Source: Amorphus orientalis (GTDB taxonomy: Bacteria; Pseudomonadota; Alphaproteobacteria; Rhizobiales; Amorphaceae). From it: a DNA stretch of 64,000 nt. The position numbers and the translations under genes were made by a program. Below, piece after piece: positions 46,598 to 58,345 of this stretch (the stretch's first letter is position 1; each line of letters opens with the position of its first letter). The notes beneath the pieces are model-generated. The model made no database searches and was not told the origin of the DNA. It was given only the letters and a program-made list of their open reading frames with translations. Location: the NCBI RefSeq assembly GCF_030814015.1, contig NZ_JAUSUL010000003.1, forward strand, positions 248,001 to 312,000, given 5' to 3'.

Positions 46598-46809
46598 GAA
46601 CGGCAGCAGACGGGCGGACGTCGATTTCGGCACGCAGCCCCCGGTTTTTGCCATAGCGGCGACCGGTGGCGGGTGCTATCAGCGCGCTGGCCGAGGATGC
46701 GTTGGAACGCCCAGCGCACAACGGCATTGTGTGAGGATGGACACGTTTTCGGCGCCGGCATGAGGCCGTGACCGATCGTCCCCTTCCCTCACTTCTTGGA
46801 GGACTGAGA

Positions 46810-47409
46810 ATGCACTCTTGGTTTGCCCCGATCCGCGCCGTGGCAGCCGCCGCCGCGCTCTCCGTGGTCGCCCTTTCCCCCGTGGCTGCCCAGAATTCCA
46901 CCGACACCGTGACCTATGTCGACGCCTTCGGCGACGCCCAGCTCACCGGCTTCAAGGCCCAGGTGGTCACCACCAACAAGATGGAAAGCCAGGTGGTCGT
47001 GAAGACCCCGAACCAGAACGAATACGCCGTTCCGGTTCCGGAGAGCTTCCCGCTCGATCAGGTTCGCGAGAACCAGTTCCTGACCGTCCAGCATCTGCAG
47101 GGCGTGATCCTGGACGTCGAGAAGAGCAAGGCCGACGAAGCCGGCGTGACCTACGATCTGGACGTCGACATCGACGACAGCGATTCGCAGATGCCGTCCG
47201 GCCTGGTGACCCGCAACGTCGCCCTGACCGCCAAGGTTCTCGGCGTCAGCCACAGCGACGGCACCGTCACCTTCGAGGCGCCGAGCGGCGAGAAGCAGAC
47301 CGTCAAGGTTCAGCAGCCCGACCTTCTGAAGGATCTGGACATCAAGACCGGCGACTTCGTCGTCCTGACCTTCTACGACGCCGTTGGTCTGGAAATCTCC
47401 AACACCTGA
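46810..47409 (+). CDS. Secreted protein, unknown function
   Basis: 199 aa from the ATG at 46810 with GGAGG upstream. Signal peptide (residues 1-27, ending VAAQ). The mature protein is acidic and beta-rich, with two similar stretches (MESQVVVKTPNQNEYAVPVP and the later VTFEAPSGEKQTVKVQQPDL) that look like repeated small barrel units. No family is recognised. It stands alone and is closed by a strong terminator. Confidence 0.65.
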   Translation: MHSWFAPIRAVAAAAALSVVALSPVAAQNSTDTVTYVDAFGDAQLTGFKAQVVTTNKMESQVVVKTPNQNEYAVPVPESFPLDQVRENQFLTVQHLQGVILDVEKSKADEAGVTYDLDVDIDDSDSQMPSGLVTRNVALTAKVLGVSHSDGTVTFEAPSGEKQTVKVQQPDLLKDLDIKTGDFVVLTFYDAVGLEISNT

Positions 47410-47440
47410 TCCCGGTCCGCCGGATCGGCAAATTCGAGAG

Positions 47441-47464
47441 GCCGGGGCTCTGCCCCGGCTTTTT
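47441..47464 (+). terminator. Intrinsic terminator after the 46.8 kb secreted-protein gene
   Basis: GCCGGGGC (47441-47448) pairs perfectly with GCCCCGGC (47452-47459) around TCT, followed by five T. Confidence 0.88.
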
Positions 47465-47487
47465 CATGTCTGGCCGCCAGTCCCGGT

Positions 47488-48234
47488 TCAATCGCGCAGC
47501 CTGCGCCAGGCGAAGGTTCCGTAGACGAAGACGAGAACCACGGCGAGGCCGTACCACGTCACAGCATACTGAAGATGGCTGTTGGCGAAGGTCAGCGGGG
47601 TCTCGCCGGCCTGGGGCACTCCGCCTTCAGGCGTCTCGGACGCCACCAGCGAGACGTAGTAGGGCGCCGTCCGGCGCATCCCGAGCGCCTCCGCCATGGC
47701 GCCCAGTTCGCGGACCAGCCAGACATTCTTGTCCAGATCCGGATCCGGCGAGAAGAACGCCGGCATCTCGCCCGGCCGCATCAGGCCTTCGATCCGGACC
47801 TCCCCTTCCGGCGGCCCCGGCCGGGTTTCGGGATCCTTGCGATCCAGTGGCACGAAGCCCCGGTCGACGAGCAGGGTCCAGCCATCGGTCGTGGTGAAGG
47901 GCGCGAACACCAGATAGCCCTGGCCGCCCAGCGGCCCGTTCGGATCGGGCAGCGCCATGAACACGTGAATCTCGTCGTCGCCATAGCGGCCCGTCGCCTC
48001 GACGCGCTGATAGATCCAGTCGTCCATGTCGAGCGCGGGCCAGGCGTCCGGGCCCGGCGCCGGCACCGCCTCGGCCACGCTGCGGCTCTCGGCGGCAGCG
48101 ATCAGGCTTTCCTTCCAGGCCAGCCGGCGAACCTGCCAGTTGCCGAGCCCGATCAGGATGACGAGGGCGATCAGGGTGACAAGCGTCGGCCAGAGCAGGC
48201 TGCGCAGTGCGGATCTCGAAGGAGCGGCGGCCAA
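47488..48234 (-). CDS. surf1: SURF1-family cytochrome oxidase assembly protein
   Basis: 248 aa with a membrane helix at each end (about 12-32 and 225-245) and a periplasmic domain between: GNWQVRRLAWKESLIAA, LVFAPFTTTDGWTLLVDRGFVP, and PHLQYAVTWYGLAVVL-like C terminus (reads SHLQYAVTWYGLA). SURF1 helps insert heme a into subunit I. It is last in the cta operon and 4 bases after the DUF983 gene. Confidence 0.93.
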   Translation of the reverse strand: MAAAPSRSALRSLLWPTLVTLIALVILIGLGNWQVRRLAWKESLIAAAESRSVAEAVPAPGPDAWPALDMDDWIYQRVEATGRYGDDEIHVFMALPDPNGPLGGQGYLVFAPFTTTDGWTLLVDRGFVPLDRKDPETRPGPPEGEVRIEGLMRPGEMPAFFSPDPDLDKNVWLVRELGAMAEALGMRRTAPYYVSLVASETPEGGVPQAGETPLTFANSHLQYAVTWYGLAVVLVFVYGTFAWRRLRD

Positions 48235-48238
48235 GGGA

Positions 48239-48658
48239 TCAGTCCTCGAGACGGCCCTCGGCCGCCCTGGTCTGGTACTGCTGCGCGATCAGCATGCCCT
48301 TGAGCGGACGGATGATCCCCAGCGACAGGCCGATGGTCAGAGGGGCCAGCACGATCAGATGCACCCAGATCGGCGGTTGCCAGAGCACTTCCATGAGAAG
48401 CGCCAGGCCGACCACCAGGAACCCGACGATCAGGATGACGAAGACGGCGGGGCCGTCGCCGGAATCGATGAAGCGGAAATCCAGCCCGCAGACCGCGCAC
48501 GTCTCCCGGATCGAGAGAAAGCCATCGAACAGCTTGCCCTCGCCGCACCTCGGACAGCGTCCGGCAAGGCCTGTCTGGCTCGCCGGCAGCGGCGGATAGG
48601 AGCGTTTCCGGGACGCCGGTTTCGGCGCGGCCTGCTCGGGTTTCGCGTCTTCGCTCAT
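48239..48658 (-). CDS. DUF983 domain protein
   Basis: 139 aa. A zinc-ribbon-like Cys pair RCPRCGEGKLFDGFL and CAVCGLDFRF at about 35-60, then two membrane helices (about 68-90 and 95-118). DUF983 genes commonly lie between cytochrome oxidase subunit III and surf1 in alphaproteobacteria, as here, so a role in oxidase assembly is likely but unproven. Confidence 0.85.
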   Translation of the reverse strand: MSEDAKPEQAAPKPASRKRSYPPLPASQTGLAGRCPRCGEGKLFDGFLSIRETCAVCGLDFRFIDSGDGPAVFVILIVGFLVVGLALLMEVLWQPPIWVHLIVLAPLTIGLSLGIIRPLKGMLIAQQYQTRAAEGRLED

Positions 48659-48755
48659 GGGATCCCGTACAGACGTTGGAACGGACTGGCTCTGCTTTGC
48701 GGGCGCGAAACCTCGACCCGCCCTCCGGTCTCCCGACCGCCCCCCGGATACGATA

Positions 48756-48783
48756 CGGGCGCCGATCGTGAAACCGGCGCCCG
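48756..48783. terminator. Hairpin between ctaE and the DUF983 gene
   Basis: CGGGCGCCG (48756-48764) pairs with CGGCGCCCG (48775-48783) over ten bases in the 154-base gap. With no T tract it may reduce read-through or shield the upstream message. Confidence 0.4.
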
Positions 48784-48812
48784 CTGCGAATCTTGATCCG
48801 TGATTAGCCCAG

Positions 48813-49721
48813 CTAGACCGGAAGCACGCCGGACCCTAGCAGGCTGCTCACCTCTTCGGTATGCGGCGAGGCGCCCCAGACATAGATGCAGGCGAACAGG
48901 AACAGCCAGACCACGTCGACGAAGTGCCAGTACCAGGCGGCCGCCTCGAAGCCGAAATGGTGCTCCTTGGTCCAGTGGCCCGACATGGCCCGGATCAGGC
49001 AGACGATCAGGAAGATCGTGCCGACGATCACGTGGAAGCCGTGGAAGCCCGTCGCCATGAAGAACGTGGAACCGTAGATCGAGCCGGCGAACGGGAAGTC
49101 CGCGTGGCTGTACTCCAGATACTGCACGTAGGTGAACGTCAGGCCGAGCAGCACGGTCAGCAGCAGGCCGAACTTCAGGCTCTGGCGATCGTCGTGCAGC
49201 AGCGCATGGTGCGCCCAGGTGACGGTCGTTCCCGACGTCAGCAGGATCAGCGTGTTGAGAAGCGGCAGATGCCAGGGATCGAAGCTCTCGATGCCCTCGG
49301 GCGGCCAGACGCCACCGGTGTGCTCCAGCCGGAGATACTCGATCGGCGCGTTGATGAAGAGCGAGGCATCGAAATAGGCCCAGAACCAGGCCACGAAGAA
49401 CATCGCCTCGGAGGCGATGAACAGGATCATGCCGTAGCGCAGGTGGAGCTTCACCACCCGGGTGTGATCGCCCGCCAGCGATTCGCGGATCGTGTCCGAC
49501 CACCAGCCGTACATGGTGTAGAGGACGATCAGCAGACCGATGACGAACAGGCCCCAGCCCTCGGTGCTCAGACCGAAGACGGTCAGTTCCTCGCCCTGAT
49601 GCCAGCGGAACAGGCAGACCGCACCGAACGCCGTGACGAACGCGCCGATCGACCCGAGAAACGGCCAGGGGCTCGGCTCGACGAGGTGGTAGTCATGGTT
49701 CTTCTGGTGCGCCTCGGCCAT
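48813..49721 (-). CDS. ctaE: Cytochrome c oxidase subunit III
   Basis: 302 aa with seven membrane helices. Family motifs: [20 protein letters not shown] at the N terminus, [23 protein letters not shown], and [15 protein letters not shown] with the conserved His and Gly. It forms part of the aa3-type terminal oxidase in the inner membrane. It is separated from cox11 by a 158-base spacer that carries a repeat. Confidence 0.96.
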   Translation of the reverse strand: MAEAHQKNHDYHLVEPSPWPFLGSIGAFVTAFGAVCLFRWHQGEELTVFGLSTEGWGLFVIGLLIVLYTMYGWWSDTIRESLAGDHTRVVKLHLRYGMILFIASEAMFFVAWFWAYFDASLFINAPIEYLRLEHTGGVWPPEGIESFDPWHLPLLNTLILLTSGTTVTWAHHALLHDDRQSLKFGLLLTVLLGLTFTYVQYLEYSHADFPFAGSIYGSTFFMATGFHGFHVIVGTIFLIVCLIRAMSGHWTKEHHFGFEAAAWYWHFVDVVWLFLFACIYVWGASPHTEEVSSLLGSGVLPV

Positions 49722-49814
49722 CGCTTCGTCCCGATCCTTCGTCCTGTTTGTCCCGCTCTCGGGTCTCGAATTCGAACGTTTCTACAACTGCTTTGTCGGC
49801 TTCGCCAGACCAGT

Positions 49815-49854
49815 CTGCGGAAAAGTGGAAACCGGTTTCCCGGCCCGATCCCGC
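49815..49854. repeat. Degenerate copy of the RIME-like intergenic repeat
   Basis: TGCGGAAAAGTGGAAACCGG followed by TTTCCCGGCCCGATCCCGC shares the GGAAAAGTGG-AACCGG core and right arm with the copy at 7024-7072. It lies between cox11 and ctaE. Confidence 0.45.
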
Positions 49855-49879
49855 GCGGCCATACGAACTCCGATCAGGG

Positions 49880-50497
49880 TCATGACTTCGACCGTACCGG
49901 CCTCGTGGCGTCGTCGGTCGCGTCCTGGTCGCCCGCGTCCGCGGACTGATCCGGCGGATCCGCCGGATAGAAGGTGTAGGAGAGCGTAATCGTGCCCACG
50001 TCGCCGGCCTCGTCGTCTGTGACCATGTCCGGATCCACGTAATAGGTGACCGTGATCCGGCGTTTTTCCGACGGGCCGAGCGGCTGCTGGGTGAAGCAGA
50101 AGCAGTCGAGCTTGGAAAAATACGGTCCGGCCGCGAACGGCGTGACGTTGAACACCGCGGTCGCGTTGGTCTCGCGCTCGGAGGTGTTCTCGATGATGTA
50201 CTCCGCCTCGACCACCTCGCCCATGCGCGCCGTAATGGAGCGTTCGACGGGCTTGAACGTCCAGGGCAGCCCCTTCCGGACGTTCGCGTCGAAGCGGACG
50301 GTAACCTCGCGATCGATCGGCTCCACAGGCTGCGCGCTGGCGAGCGAGGTGGTGCCGCCGTAGCCGGTCACCTGGCAGAAGATCTGATAGAGCGGGACGG
50401 CGGCATAGGCCGCACCCACCATGGCGCACACGAAGGCCAGGCAGACGACGGCGACGCGCACGTTGCCGTTCATGGATTTCCGTGTTCGCTCGCTCAT
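49880..50497 (-). CDS. cox11: Cytochrome c oxidase copper-insertion protein Cox11
   Basis: 205 aa from the ATG at 50497 with GAGAGGGA upstream; an ATG at 50527 lies 30 bases earlier inside the coxF gene. One N-terminal helix then a periplasmic beta domain with the copper-binding motif KLDCFCFTQQPLGP (C-F-C-F) and AAVPLYQIFCQVTGYGGTT. It delivers copper to the CuB site of subunit I. The tail is acidic (DQSADAGDQDATDD). Confidence 0.95.
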   Translation of the reverse strand: MSERTRKSMNGNVRVAVVCLAFVCAMVGAAYAAVPLYQIFCQVTGYGGTTSLASAQPVEPIDREVTVRFDANVRKGLPWTFKPVERSITARMGEVVEAEYIIENTSERETNATAVFNVTPFAAGPYFSKLDCFCFTQQPLGPSEKRRITVTYYVDPDMVTDDEAGDVGTITLSYTFYPADPPDQSADAGDQDATDDATRPVRSKS

Positions 50498-50507
50498 GAC
50501 GTCCCTC

Positions 50508-50687
50508 TCAAAGCGGCCGTTCGACAACGTTCCCGCCCATCTTGAAGATCGTGATCACGTAAAACAGGACGACCAGGATCGCGAGAACCACCGCGATCGC
50601 GATCGACCGCGACCGGCGGCGCCGCTTCTGCTCCGGGCTCAGCTCGACGCCGTCGGTCTGCTTGTCCGTCTCTTCGCTATCGGCCAT
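50508..50687 (-). CDS. Small CoxF-like cytochrome oxidase operon protein
   Basis: 59 aa, found between ctaB and cox11. A charged N terminus with RRRRSRS (23-29) is followed by a single helix (IAIAVVLAILVVLFYVITIF, 29-48) and a short periplasmic end (KMGGNVVERPL). Size, place and the YVITIFKMG segment match the small CoxF proteins of Hyphomicrobiales cta operons. It starts 6 bases after the ctaB stop. Its molecular role is not known. Confidence 0.8.
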   Translation of the reverse strand: MADSEETDKQTDGVELSPEQKRRRRSRSIAIAVVLAILVVLFYVITIFKMGGNVVERPL

Positions 50688-50693
50688 GCGCGA

Positions 50694-51611
50694 TCACACG
50701 CTCTGGACCAGATGCTCCGCGAGCAGGGTCGCGAAGAGAAGGAAAAGATACAGGATCGAGAACCCGAACAGCTGGCCGCAGGCGCGCCTGGCAGCCTTGC
50801 CTTCGCGGTGACGCAGCACGTTGACCGCGCCCAGCACGAACAGCCCGCCGCTCACCGCCGCGACGGCCGCGTAGACCGGTCCGGCGAAGCCCAGGAACGC
50901 CGGAGCCAGCCCGACCGGAACCAGCACGACGGCGTAGAGGAGGATCTGCCAGCGCGTGGCCTGGGGGCCGGCCACCACCGGCAGCATCGGCACGCCGGCG
51001 CGGGCGTAGTCCTCGTTCTTCAGAAGCGCGAGCGCCCAGAAATGGGGCGGGGTCCACAGGAAGATGATGGCGAACAGGACCAGCGGCGGCAGCGAAATGC
51101 TGCCGGTCATCGCCGCCCAGCCGATCACCGGCGGCAGCGCGCCGGCGGCACCGCCGATGACGATGTTCTGCGCCGTGCGCCGCTTCAGGATCATCGTGTA
51201 GAAATGGCCGTAGAACCAGATCGTGAAGGCGAGCAGTCCGGCGGCGAGCCAGTTGGCGACCAGCCCGAGCGTGACCACGGACCCGATCGACAGGGTGATC
51301 CCGAAGGCGAGCGCCGCTTCCGGAGCCACGCGTCCGGCCGGCACCGGGCGCTCCCGGGTGCGCGACATGACCGCGTCGATGTCGGCGTCCCACCACATGT
51401 TCAGCGCCGCCGAAGCCCCTGCCCCGACCGCAATCGCCAAGAGCGAGATCGCGCCCAGGACCGGATGAAGGCCCGTCGGCGCAAGCGTCATTCCGACCAG
51501 CGCGGTGAAGATCACGAGGGACATCACCCGCGGCTTCAGAAGCGCGATGTAATCGGCGACCGTCGCTTCGCCCAAGGCCACGGTGGTGGGGGAGGTGGTG
51601 GCGTGTGCCAT
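50694..51611 (-). CDS. ctaB: Protoheme IX farnesyltransferase
   Basis: 305 aa, about nine membrane helices, UbiA superfamily. The first Asp-rich motif [20 protein letters not shown] is present (about 90-110) and [21 protein letters not shown] follows. It converts heme B to heme O, the precursor of heme A for subunit I. It lies after ctaD with a 212-base spacer. Confidence 0.96.
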   Translation of the reverse strand: MAHATTSPTTVALGEATVADYIALLKPRVMSLVIFTALVGMTLAPTGLHPVLGAISLLAIAVGAGASAALNMWWDADIDAVMSRTRERPVPAGRVAPEAALAFGITLSIGSVVTLGLVANWLAAGLLAFTIWFYGHFYTMILKRRTAQNIVIGGAAGALPPVIGWAAMTGSISLPPLVLFAIIFLWTPPHFWALALLKNEDYARAGVPMLPVVAGPQATRWQILLYAVVLVPVGLAPAFLGFAGPVYAAVAAVSGGLFVLGAVNVLRHREGKAARRACGQLFGFSILYLFLLFATLLAEHLVQSV

Positions 51612-51752
51612 AAAGAAGGATATCCGTCCCTTGACTGCTTCGATGTCCGATCGGACCGGTCATCCCCGGTCTGTCCGTCGGCGACCGTCGCCTTACGCGC
51701 TGCGGGACAGGCGATCCGGAGCCGCGCATCCCGCTTTCTTGGTGTTGGAAGA

Positions 51753-51772
51753 GCCGGCCCCGCGGGGCCGGC
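51753..51772. terminator. Perfect GC palindrome between ctaD and ctaB
   Basis: The 20 bases at 51753-51772 (GCCGGCCCCG and its mirror CGGGGCCGGC) are fully self-complementary. In the minus-strand transcript it forms a hairpin about 50 bases after the ctaD stop, followed by CTCTTCC. It may lower expression of the assembly genes relative to the structural subunits. Confidence 0.5.
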
Positions 51773-51823
51773 CCGTCGATCCTCGAGAAGAGGCCGGGCT
51801 CGAACCGCCGGCCCCGTGTCGGA

Positions 51824-54425
<2,602 letters not shown>

Positions 54426-54943
54426 CGCGCTCGACCTCTTGCCACGCATTCGAATTCCGTTTCCACCCGTCCCAAGGCAACGCCGCCCGAGCGGCTCCGT
54501 CGCTGTTCCGTTCTCCCGGAGGCGATCACGCCAGCGCCAAGTTCCACAAGGGAGGCGCATTGCCGCAGCGATCGCGCCCCATCTTATGTCTCAGCCGCGC
54601 GGCGATGAAAAGCGGCCAGCGGGCCTCATTTCCGGCAACGGTCTTAAAACGGCTCCAATTTAACACAGTGCTCGTTTCGCATGCCCCGAGACGAAACGCC
54701 ACGCCTCGTATTGCGCTAAATCAATGCCGGAATGCAAATCGAACCGGGTTTCGCCTTCCAGCCACGGCAGCGCTGTCCCGTTGGCGGGCGGCTGTGCTAA
54801 TTTCGCCACCTTCGGGTCTCATCGGATCCCGCCATCGAGATCACAGGCTGGGCCGAACGCACCGTCTGCGCCGACTTGACGGGGCGCCCGCCCGCCGATC
54901 CTGTTACAGATGCCGCACCTCTGGCAAAGACACACAGAACGGA
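54426..54943. other. Divergent intergenic region (ctaC / ialB-like)
   Basis: 518 bases without a supported gene. The middle (54640-54740) is less GC-rich, with patches such as TTAAAACGGCTCCAATTTAA, and should contain the cta operon promoter and that of the IalB-like gene. No regulatory motif is identified. Confidence 0.5.
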
Positions 54944-55468
54944 ATGACACGCGACATGCTCACCCTCTTCAAGTCACGATGCGCCACGGCCGCGCTCGTT
55001 CTGCTCGCCGCCGCGCTTGTTCCGGGCCTTGCCCAGGCCCAGGGACAGGTCCGCTCCAGCCACGGCGACTGGCAGATCCGCTGCGACACGCCTCCCGGCG
55101 CCCAGTCCGAGCAGTGCGCGCTCATCCAGAACGTGACCGCCGAGGACCGCGAGAACGTCGGGCTGACCGTCATTATCCTGCACACCGCCGACGACGAAGG
55201 GCGGATCCTGCGCGTCCTCGCCCCGCTCGGCGTGCTGCTTCCCTCCGGTCTTGGCCTGACCATCGACGACGAGGACGTCGGCCGCGCCGGTTTCGTGCGC
55301 TGCCTGCCGAACGGGTGCGTCGCCGAGGTCGTTCTCGACGACGAACTTCTCGGCAAGCTGGAAAGCGGCACCACGGCCACCTTCATCATTTTCCAGACCC
55401 CGGAAGAAGGCATCGGCATCCCGATCTCTCTGAGCGGCTTCCAGGACGGGTATCAGGCCCTTCCGTGA
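54944..55468 (+). CDS. IalB-family secreted protein
   Basis: 174 aa, with start at 54944 or 54956 (both ATG; neither has a strong ribosome site). Signal peptide (ending AQAQ), then the IalB domain: SSHGDWQIRCDTPPGAQSEQCALIQNV with a Cys pair, and VRCLPNGCVAEVV with a second pair. Named from Bartonella invasion-associated locus B, but found widely in free-living relatives, where it is a periplasmic protein of unclear role. Its stop overlaps the next start (GTGA). Confidence 0.85.
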   Translation: MTRDMLTLFKSRCATAALVLLAAALVPGLAQAQGQVRSSHGDWQIRCDTPPGAQSEQCALIQNVTAEDRENVGLTVIILHTADDEGRILRVLAPLGVLLPSGLGLTIDDEDVGRAGFVRCLPNGCVAEVVLDDELLGKLESGTTATFIIFQTPEEGIGIPISLSGFQDGYQALP

Positions 55469-55959
55469 CATTGCCTGCCGGGTTCGTGATCCGGCCCTGC
55501 GGACCGGAGGATGCCGAATCAGCGGCGCGCCTCCTGGACGCGCTGAATGCGCAGCAGGGCGATCCGACCGGCAACCTGACCTCCGCGAAGGTCCTCGCGG
55601 ACGGCGTCGGGCCGTCCGCCGTTCTGCAGATCAGGCTGGCCTGGATCGGCGCGCTGCCGGTCGGAGTGGCGGCCTGGCATGGCGCCTACGAACCGGCCTA
55701 TGCGGCGCGCGGGTCCTATCTGGTCGCGCTCTGGGTCGACCCTCCGCACCGCAGGTGCGGCATCGGCCGCGCTCTGGTCGACGCGGTGGCGGCGGAAACC
55801 CGGACCGATGGCGGCGTGTTCGTCTGGTGGGTCTCCAAACCTTGGAACACCGCCGCCCACGCCACATATTCCCGGCTTGGCGCCGGTCAGATGGACACCT
55901 GCGCCCACGCGCTGGCCGGCGACGTGTTCGCAGATGCGGCCCGGCGCGGAACCGGATGA
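55465..55959 (+). CDS. GNAT-family N-acetyltransferase
   Basis: 164 aa from GTG at 55465, overlapping the IalB-like stop. The acetyl-CoA-binding motif A reads LWVDPPHRRCGIGRALVDAV, the R/Q-x-x-G-x-G/A box. FVIRPCGPEDAESAARLL is the usual GNAT beginning. The acceptor is unknown. The downstream tldD gene starts 130 bases later. Confidence 0.8.
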   Translation: MTLPAGFVIRPCGPEDAESAARLLDALNAQQGDPTGNLTSAKVLADGVGPSAVLQIRLAWIGALPVGVAAWHGAYEPAYAARGSYLVALWVDPPHRRCGIGRALVDAVAAETRTDGGVFVWWVSKPWNTAAHATYSRLGAGQMDTCAHALAGDVFADAARRGTG

Positions 55960-56089
55960 CATCGTCCGGTCAGATTTTCGACCCGACCGTGCGGCTTTCT
56001 CTGGTAAGGCCCCGGCGCACCGACAGACACGAGAGCGCCCGCGTGGCCACGGGCCGGACGGCCCGACGACCGGCGCTTCAGGAGTTTTC

Positions 56090-57517
56090 ATGACCGAGCA
56101 CGATCTCGACCTCATCGCGTCCGCCGGGCTGTCCCCGGACCGTGTCGGCACGCTCGTCGGCGATGCCGTTGCCGGCAGCGACGACGGCGAGCTCTTTCTG
56201 GAGTACCGCCAGTCCGAATCGCTCGTGTTCGACAACGGCCGGCTCAAGGCGGCGAACTTCGACACCGCCCACGGCTTCGGCCTGCGCGCGGTTGCCGGAG
56301 AGGCCGTCGGCTATGCCCATTCGGGCGAGATCTCCGAAGCGGCGCTGAAGCGTGCCTCCGCTGCGGTGCAGCAGGTCAAGAAGGGCTATGCCGGCGCCAG
56401 CTACGCCGCGGCCCCTCCCGGCACCAATGCCCGGCTCTACGAGCCCGCCAATCCCCTGTCCGCACCGGGCTTCGAGGAGAAGGTGAAGCTTTTGGAGCGC
56501 ATCGACGCCGCTGCCCGCGCTCGCGACCCGCGCGTGCGGCAGGTGACGGTGTCCCTCGCCGGGTCCTGGCAGGTGGTGGAAATCCTGCGCGGTGACGGCC
56601 ACCGGGTCCGCGACGTCCGCCCACTGGTCCGGCTCAACGTTGCCGTGGTCGCCGGCGATGGCGACCGCCAGGAGAGCGGCAGCTACGGCATCGGCGGACG
56701 GGAAGGCTTCGGCCGCTTCATCGCCGAGGACAAGTGGCAGCACGCGATCGACGAAGCCCTGCGCCAGGCCCTGGTCAATCTCGAGGCCGTGCCCGCTCCG
56801 GCCGGCACCTTCGACGTGGTATTGGGCGCCGGCTGGCCCGGCATTCTCCTGCACGAGGCGGTCGGCCACGGCCTGGAAGGCGACTTCAACCGGCGCAAGA
56901 GTTCCGCCTTCGCCGACATGATGGGCGAGAAGGTCGCCTCGGAGGGCGTCACCATCGTCGACGACGGCACCCTTCATGCCCGGCGCGGCTCGCTCACCGT
57001 CGACGACGAGGGCACGCCCGCCCACGAGACGACGCTGATCGAGGACGGCCGCCTGGTCGGCTACATGCAGGACCGGCAGAACGCCCGGCTGATGGGCATG
57101 GTGCCGACCGGCAACGGCCGCCGCGAATCCTACGCCCACGTGCCGATGCCGCGCATGACCAACACCTACATGCGCGGCGGCGACCACGATCCGGGCGAGA
57201 TCCTCGGTTCGCTGATGGACGGTCTGTACATGGTCTCCTTCGGCGGCGGACAGGTCGACATCACCTCCGGAAAGTTCGTGTTCTCCTCCACCGAGGCCTA
57301 CCGGGTGCGCGACGGCAAGATCGGCGAGCCGGTCAAGGGCGCCATGCTGATCGGCAACGGTCCCGACGCCCTGACCCGGGTCCGCATGGTCGGCTCCGAC
57401 ATGGCGCTCGATCCCGGCATCGGCACCTGCGGCAAGCAGGGACAGGGCGTTCCGGTCGGGGTCGGCCAGCCCACGATCCGCATCGACGGCTTGACAGTCG
57501 GCGGCACAGAGGCCTGA
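56090..57517 (+). CDS. tldD: Metalloprotease TldD
   Basis: 475 aa from the ATG at 56090 with GGAG upstream. The catalytic zinc motif HEAVGHGLEGD (H-E-x-x-x-H) lies near 270. Ribosome-independent peptidase that works as a TldD/TldE heterodimer and trims unfolded or modified peptides; the partner, PmbA/TldE, is encoded 5 kb away on the other strand. The N-terminal part has EYRQSESLVFDNGRLK, typical of the family. A VOC gene follows 34 bases later. Confidence 0.96.
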   Translation: MTEHDLDLIASAGLSPDRVGTLVGDAVAGSDDGELFLEYRQSESLVFDNGRLKAANFDTAHGFGLRAVAGEAVGYAHSGEISEAALKRASAAVQQVKKGYAGASYAAAPPGTNARLYEPANPLSAPGFEEKVKLLERIDAAARARDPRVRQVTVSLAGSWQVVEILRGDGHRVRDVRPLVRLNVAVVAGDGDRQESGSYGIGGREGFGRFIAEDKWQHAIDEALRQALVNLEAVPAPAGTFDVVLGAGWPGILLHEAVGHGLEGDFNRRKSSAFADMMGEKVASEGVTIVDDGTLHARRGSLTVDDEGTPAHETTLIEDGRLVGYMQDRQNARLMGMVPTGNGRRESYAHVPMPRMTNTYMRGGDHDPGEILGSLMDGLYMVSFGGGQVDITSGKFVFSSTEAYRVRDGKIGEPVKGAMLIGNGPDALTRVRMVGSDMALDPGIGTCGKQGQGVPVGVGQPTIRIDGLTVGGTEA

Positions 57518-57551
57518 ACAGCGCTTGGACTCACACAGGACACCCCCGACG

Positions 57552-57977
57552 ATGGTCGAACTCACGCCCTTCCATATCGCCTTCCCGGTCCACGACCTGG
57601 AGACCGCACGCGCCTTCTATACCGGCGTGCTCGGGTGCGGCACCGGCCGCGAAGACAGCACCTGGATCGATTTCGACCTCTACGGACACCAGATCGTCGC
57701 CCATCTCGACCGCGGACTGGAGCCCAAGACCATCTCCAATCCGGTCGACGGCGACGAGGTCCCGGTGCCTCACTTCGGCGTGGTGCTGACGCTGGATGCC
57801 TGGAAGGCGCTGCGCGACCGGATGGAAGCCCGCGACGACATCGACTGGGTGATCCGCCCCCGCGTGCGCTTCGCCGGCGAGCCGGGCGAACAGGCCACGA
57901 TGTTCCTGCGCGACCCGTCCGGCAACGCGCTGGAATTCAAGGCGTTCGCCGATCTCGGCCACCTGTTTGCGACCTAG
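57552..57977 (+). CDS. VOC-superfamily (glyoxalase-like) protein
   Basis: 141 aa from the ATG at 57552; a TTG at 57525 is less likely. Two beta-alpha-beta-beta-beta modules with the candidate metal ligands His in PFHIAFPVHD, His in PHFGVVL and Glu in NALEFKAF. It could be a dioxygenase or isomerase; no substrate is evident. Its end is followed directly by a dispersed repeat motif. Confidence 0.8.
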   Translation: MVELTPFHIAFPVHDLETARAFYTGVLGCGTGREDSTWIDFDLYGHQIVAHLDRGLEPKTISNPVDGDEVPVPHFGVVLTLDAWKALRDRMEARDDIDWVIRPRVRFAGEPGEQATMFLRDPSGNALEFKAFADLGHLFAT

Positions 57978-57991
57978 AGCCTTTTCCGCTC
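57976..57991. repeat. Short dispersed intergenic motif, copy B
   Basis: AGAGCCTTTTCCGCTC, the exact inverse of the copy at 4147-4162, just after the VOC gene. Confidence 0.5.
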
Positions 57992-58123
57992 AGATGGGGA
58001 CATCAGAGCGGGAAGAGACGGCTCCGGGGCGCGGTTCCGATCCGGCTGGAACCGGATGGCCTGATCCCACTGTCTGATCATTTGCGAGCGGGCCGGACCG
58101 CCCGACCATCGAACGAGGCCCAC

Positions 58124-58345
58124 ATGAACCGGCACGACCCGCACCGATCCGACGGCGAAGCCCAGATCCGCTATCTCGACGGCGATTTCCAGATCATTGC
58201 GCCGGGCACGTTCGTGCGCTGTGCCGTCACCGGCCGGTCGATCCCGCTCGACGAACTGCGCTACTGGAACGTCGATCAGCAGGAAGCCTATGTCGACGCC
58301 GATGCGGCGCTGAAGCGCCACAAGGAGCTCAGAGCCCAAGCCTGA
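58124..58345 (+). CDS. DUF2093 domain protein
   Basis: 73 aa from the ATG at 58124. AQIRYLDGDFQIIAPGTFVRCAVTGRSIPL and ELRYWNVDQQEAYV are the DUF2093 signature, with one conserved Cys. The family is confined to alphaproteobacteria, often next to lpxK as here, and its role is unknown. The 3' end overlaps lpxK by 17 bases (convergent). Confidence 0.88.
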   Translation: MNRHDPHRSDGEAQIRYLDGDFQIIAPGTFVRCAVTGRSIPLDELRYWNVDQQEAYVDADAALKRHKELRAQA

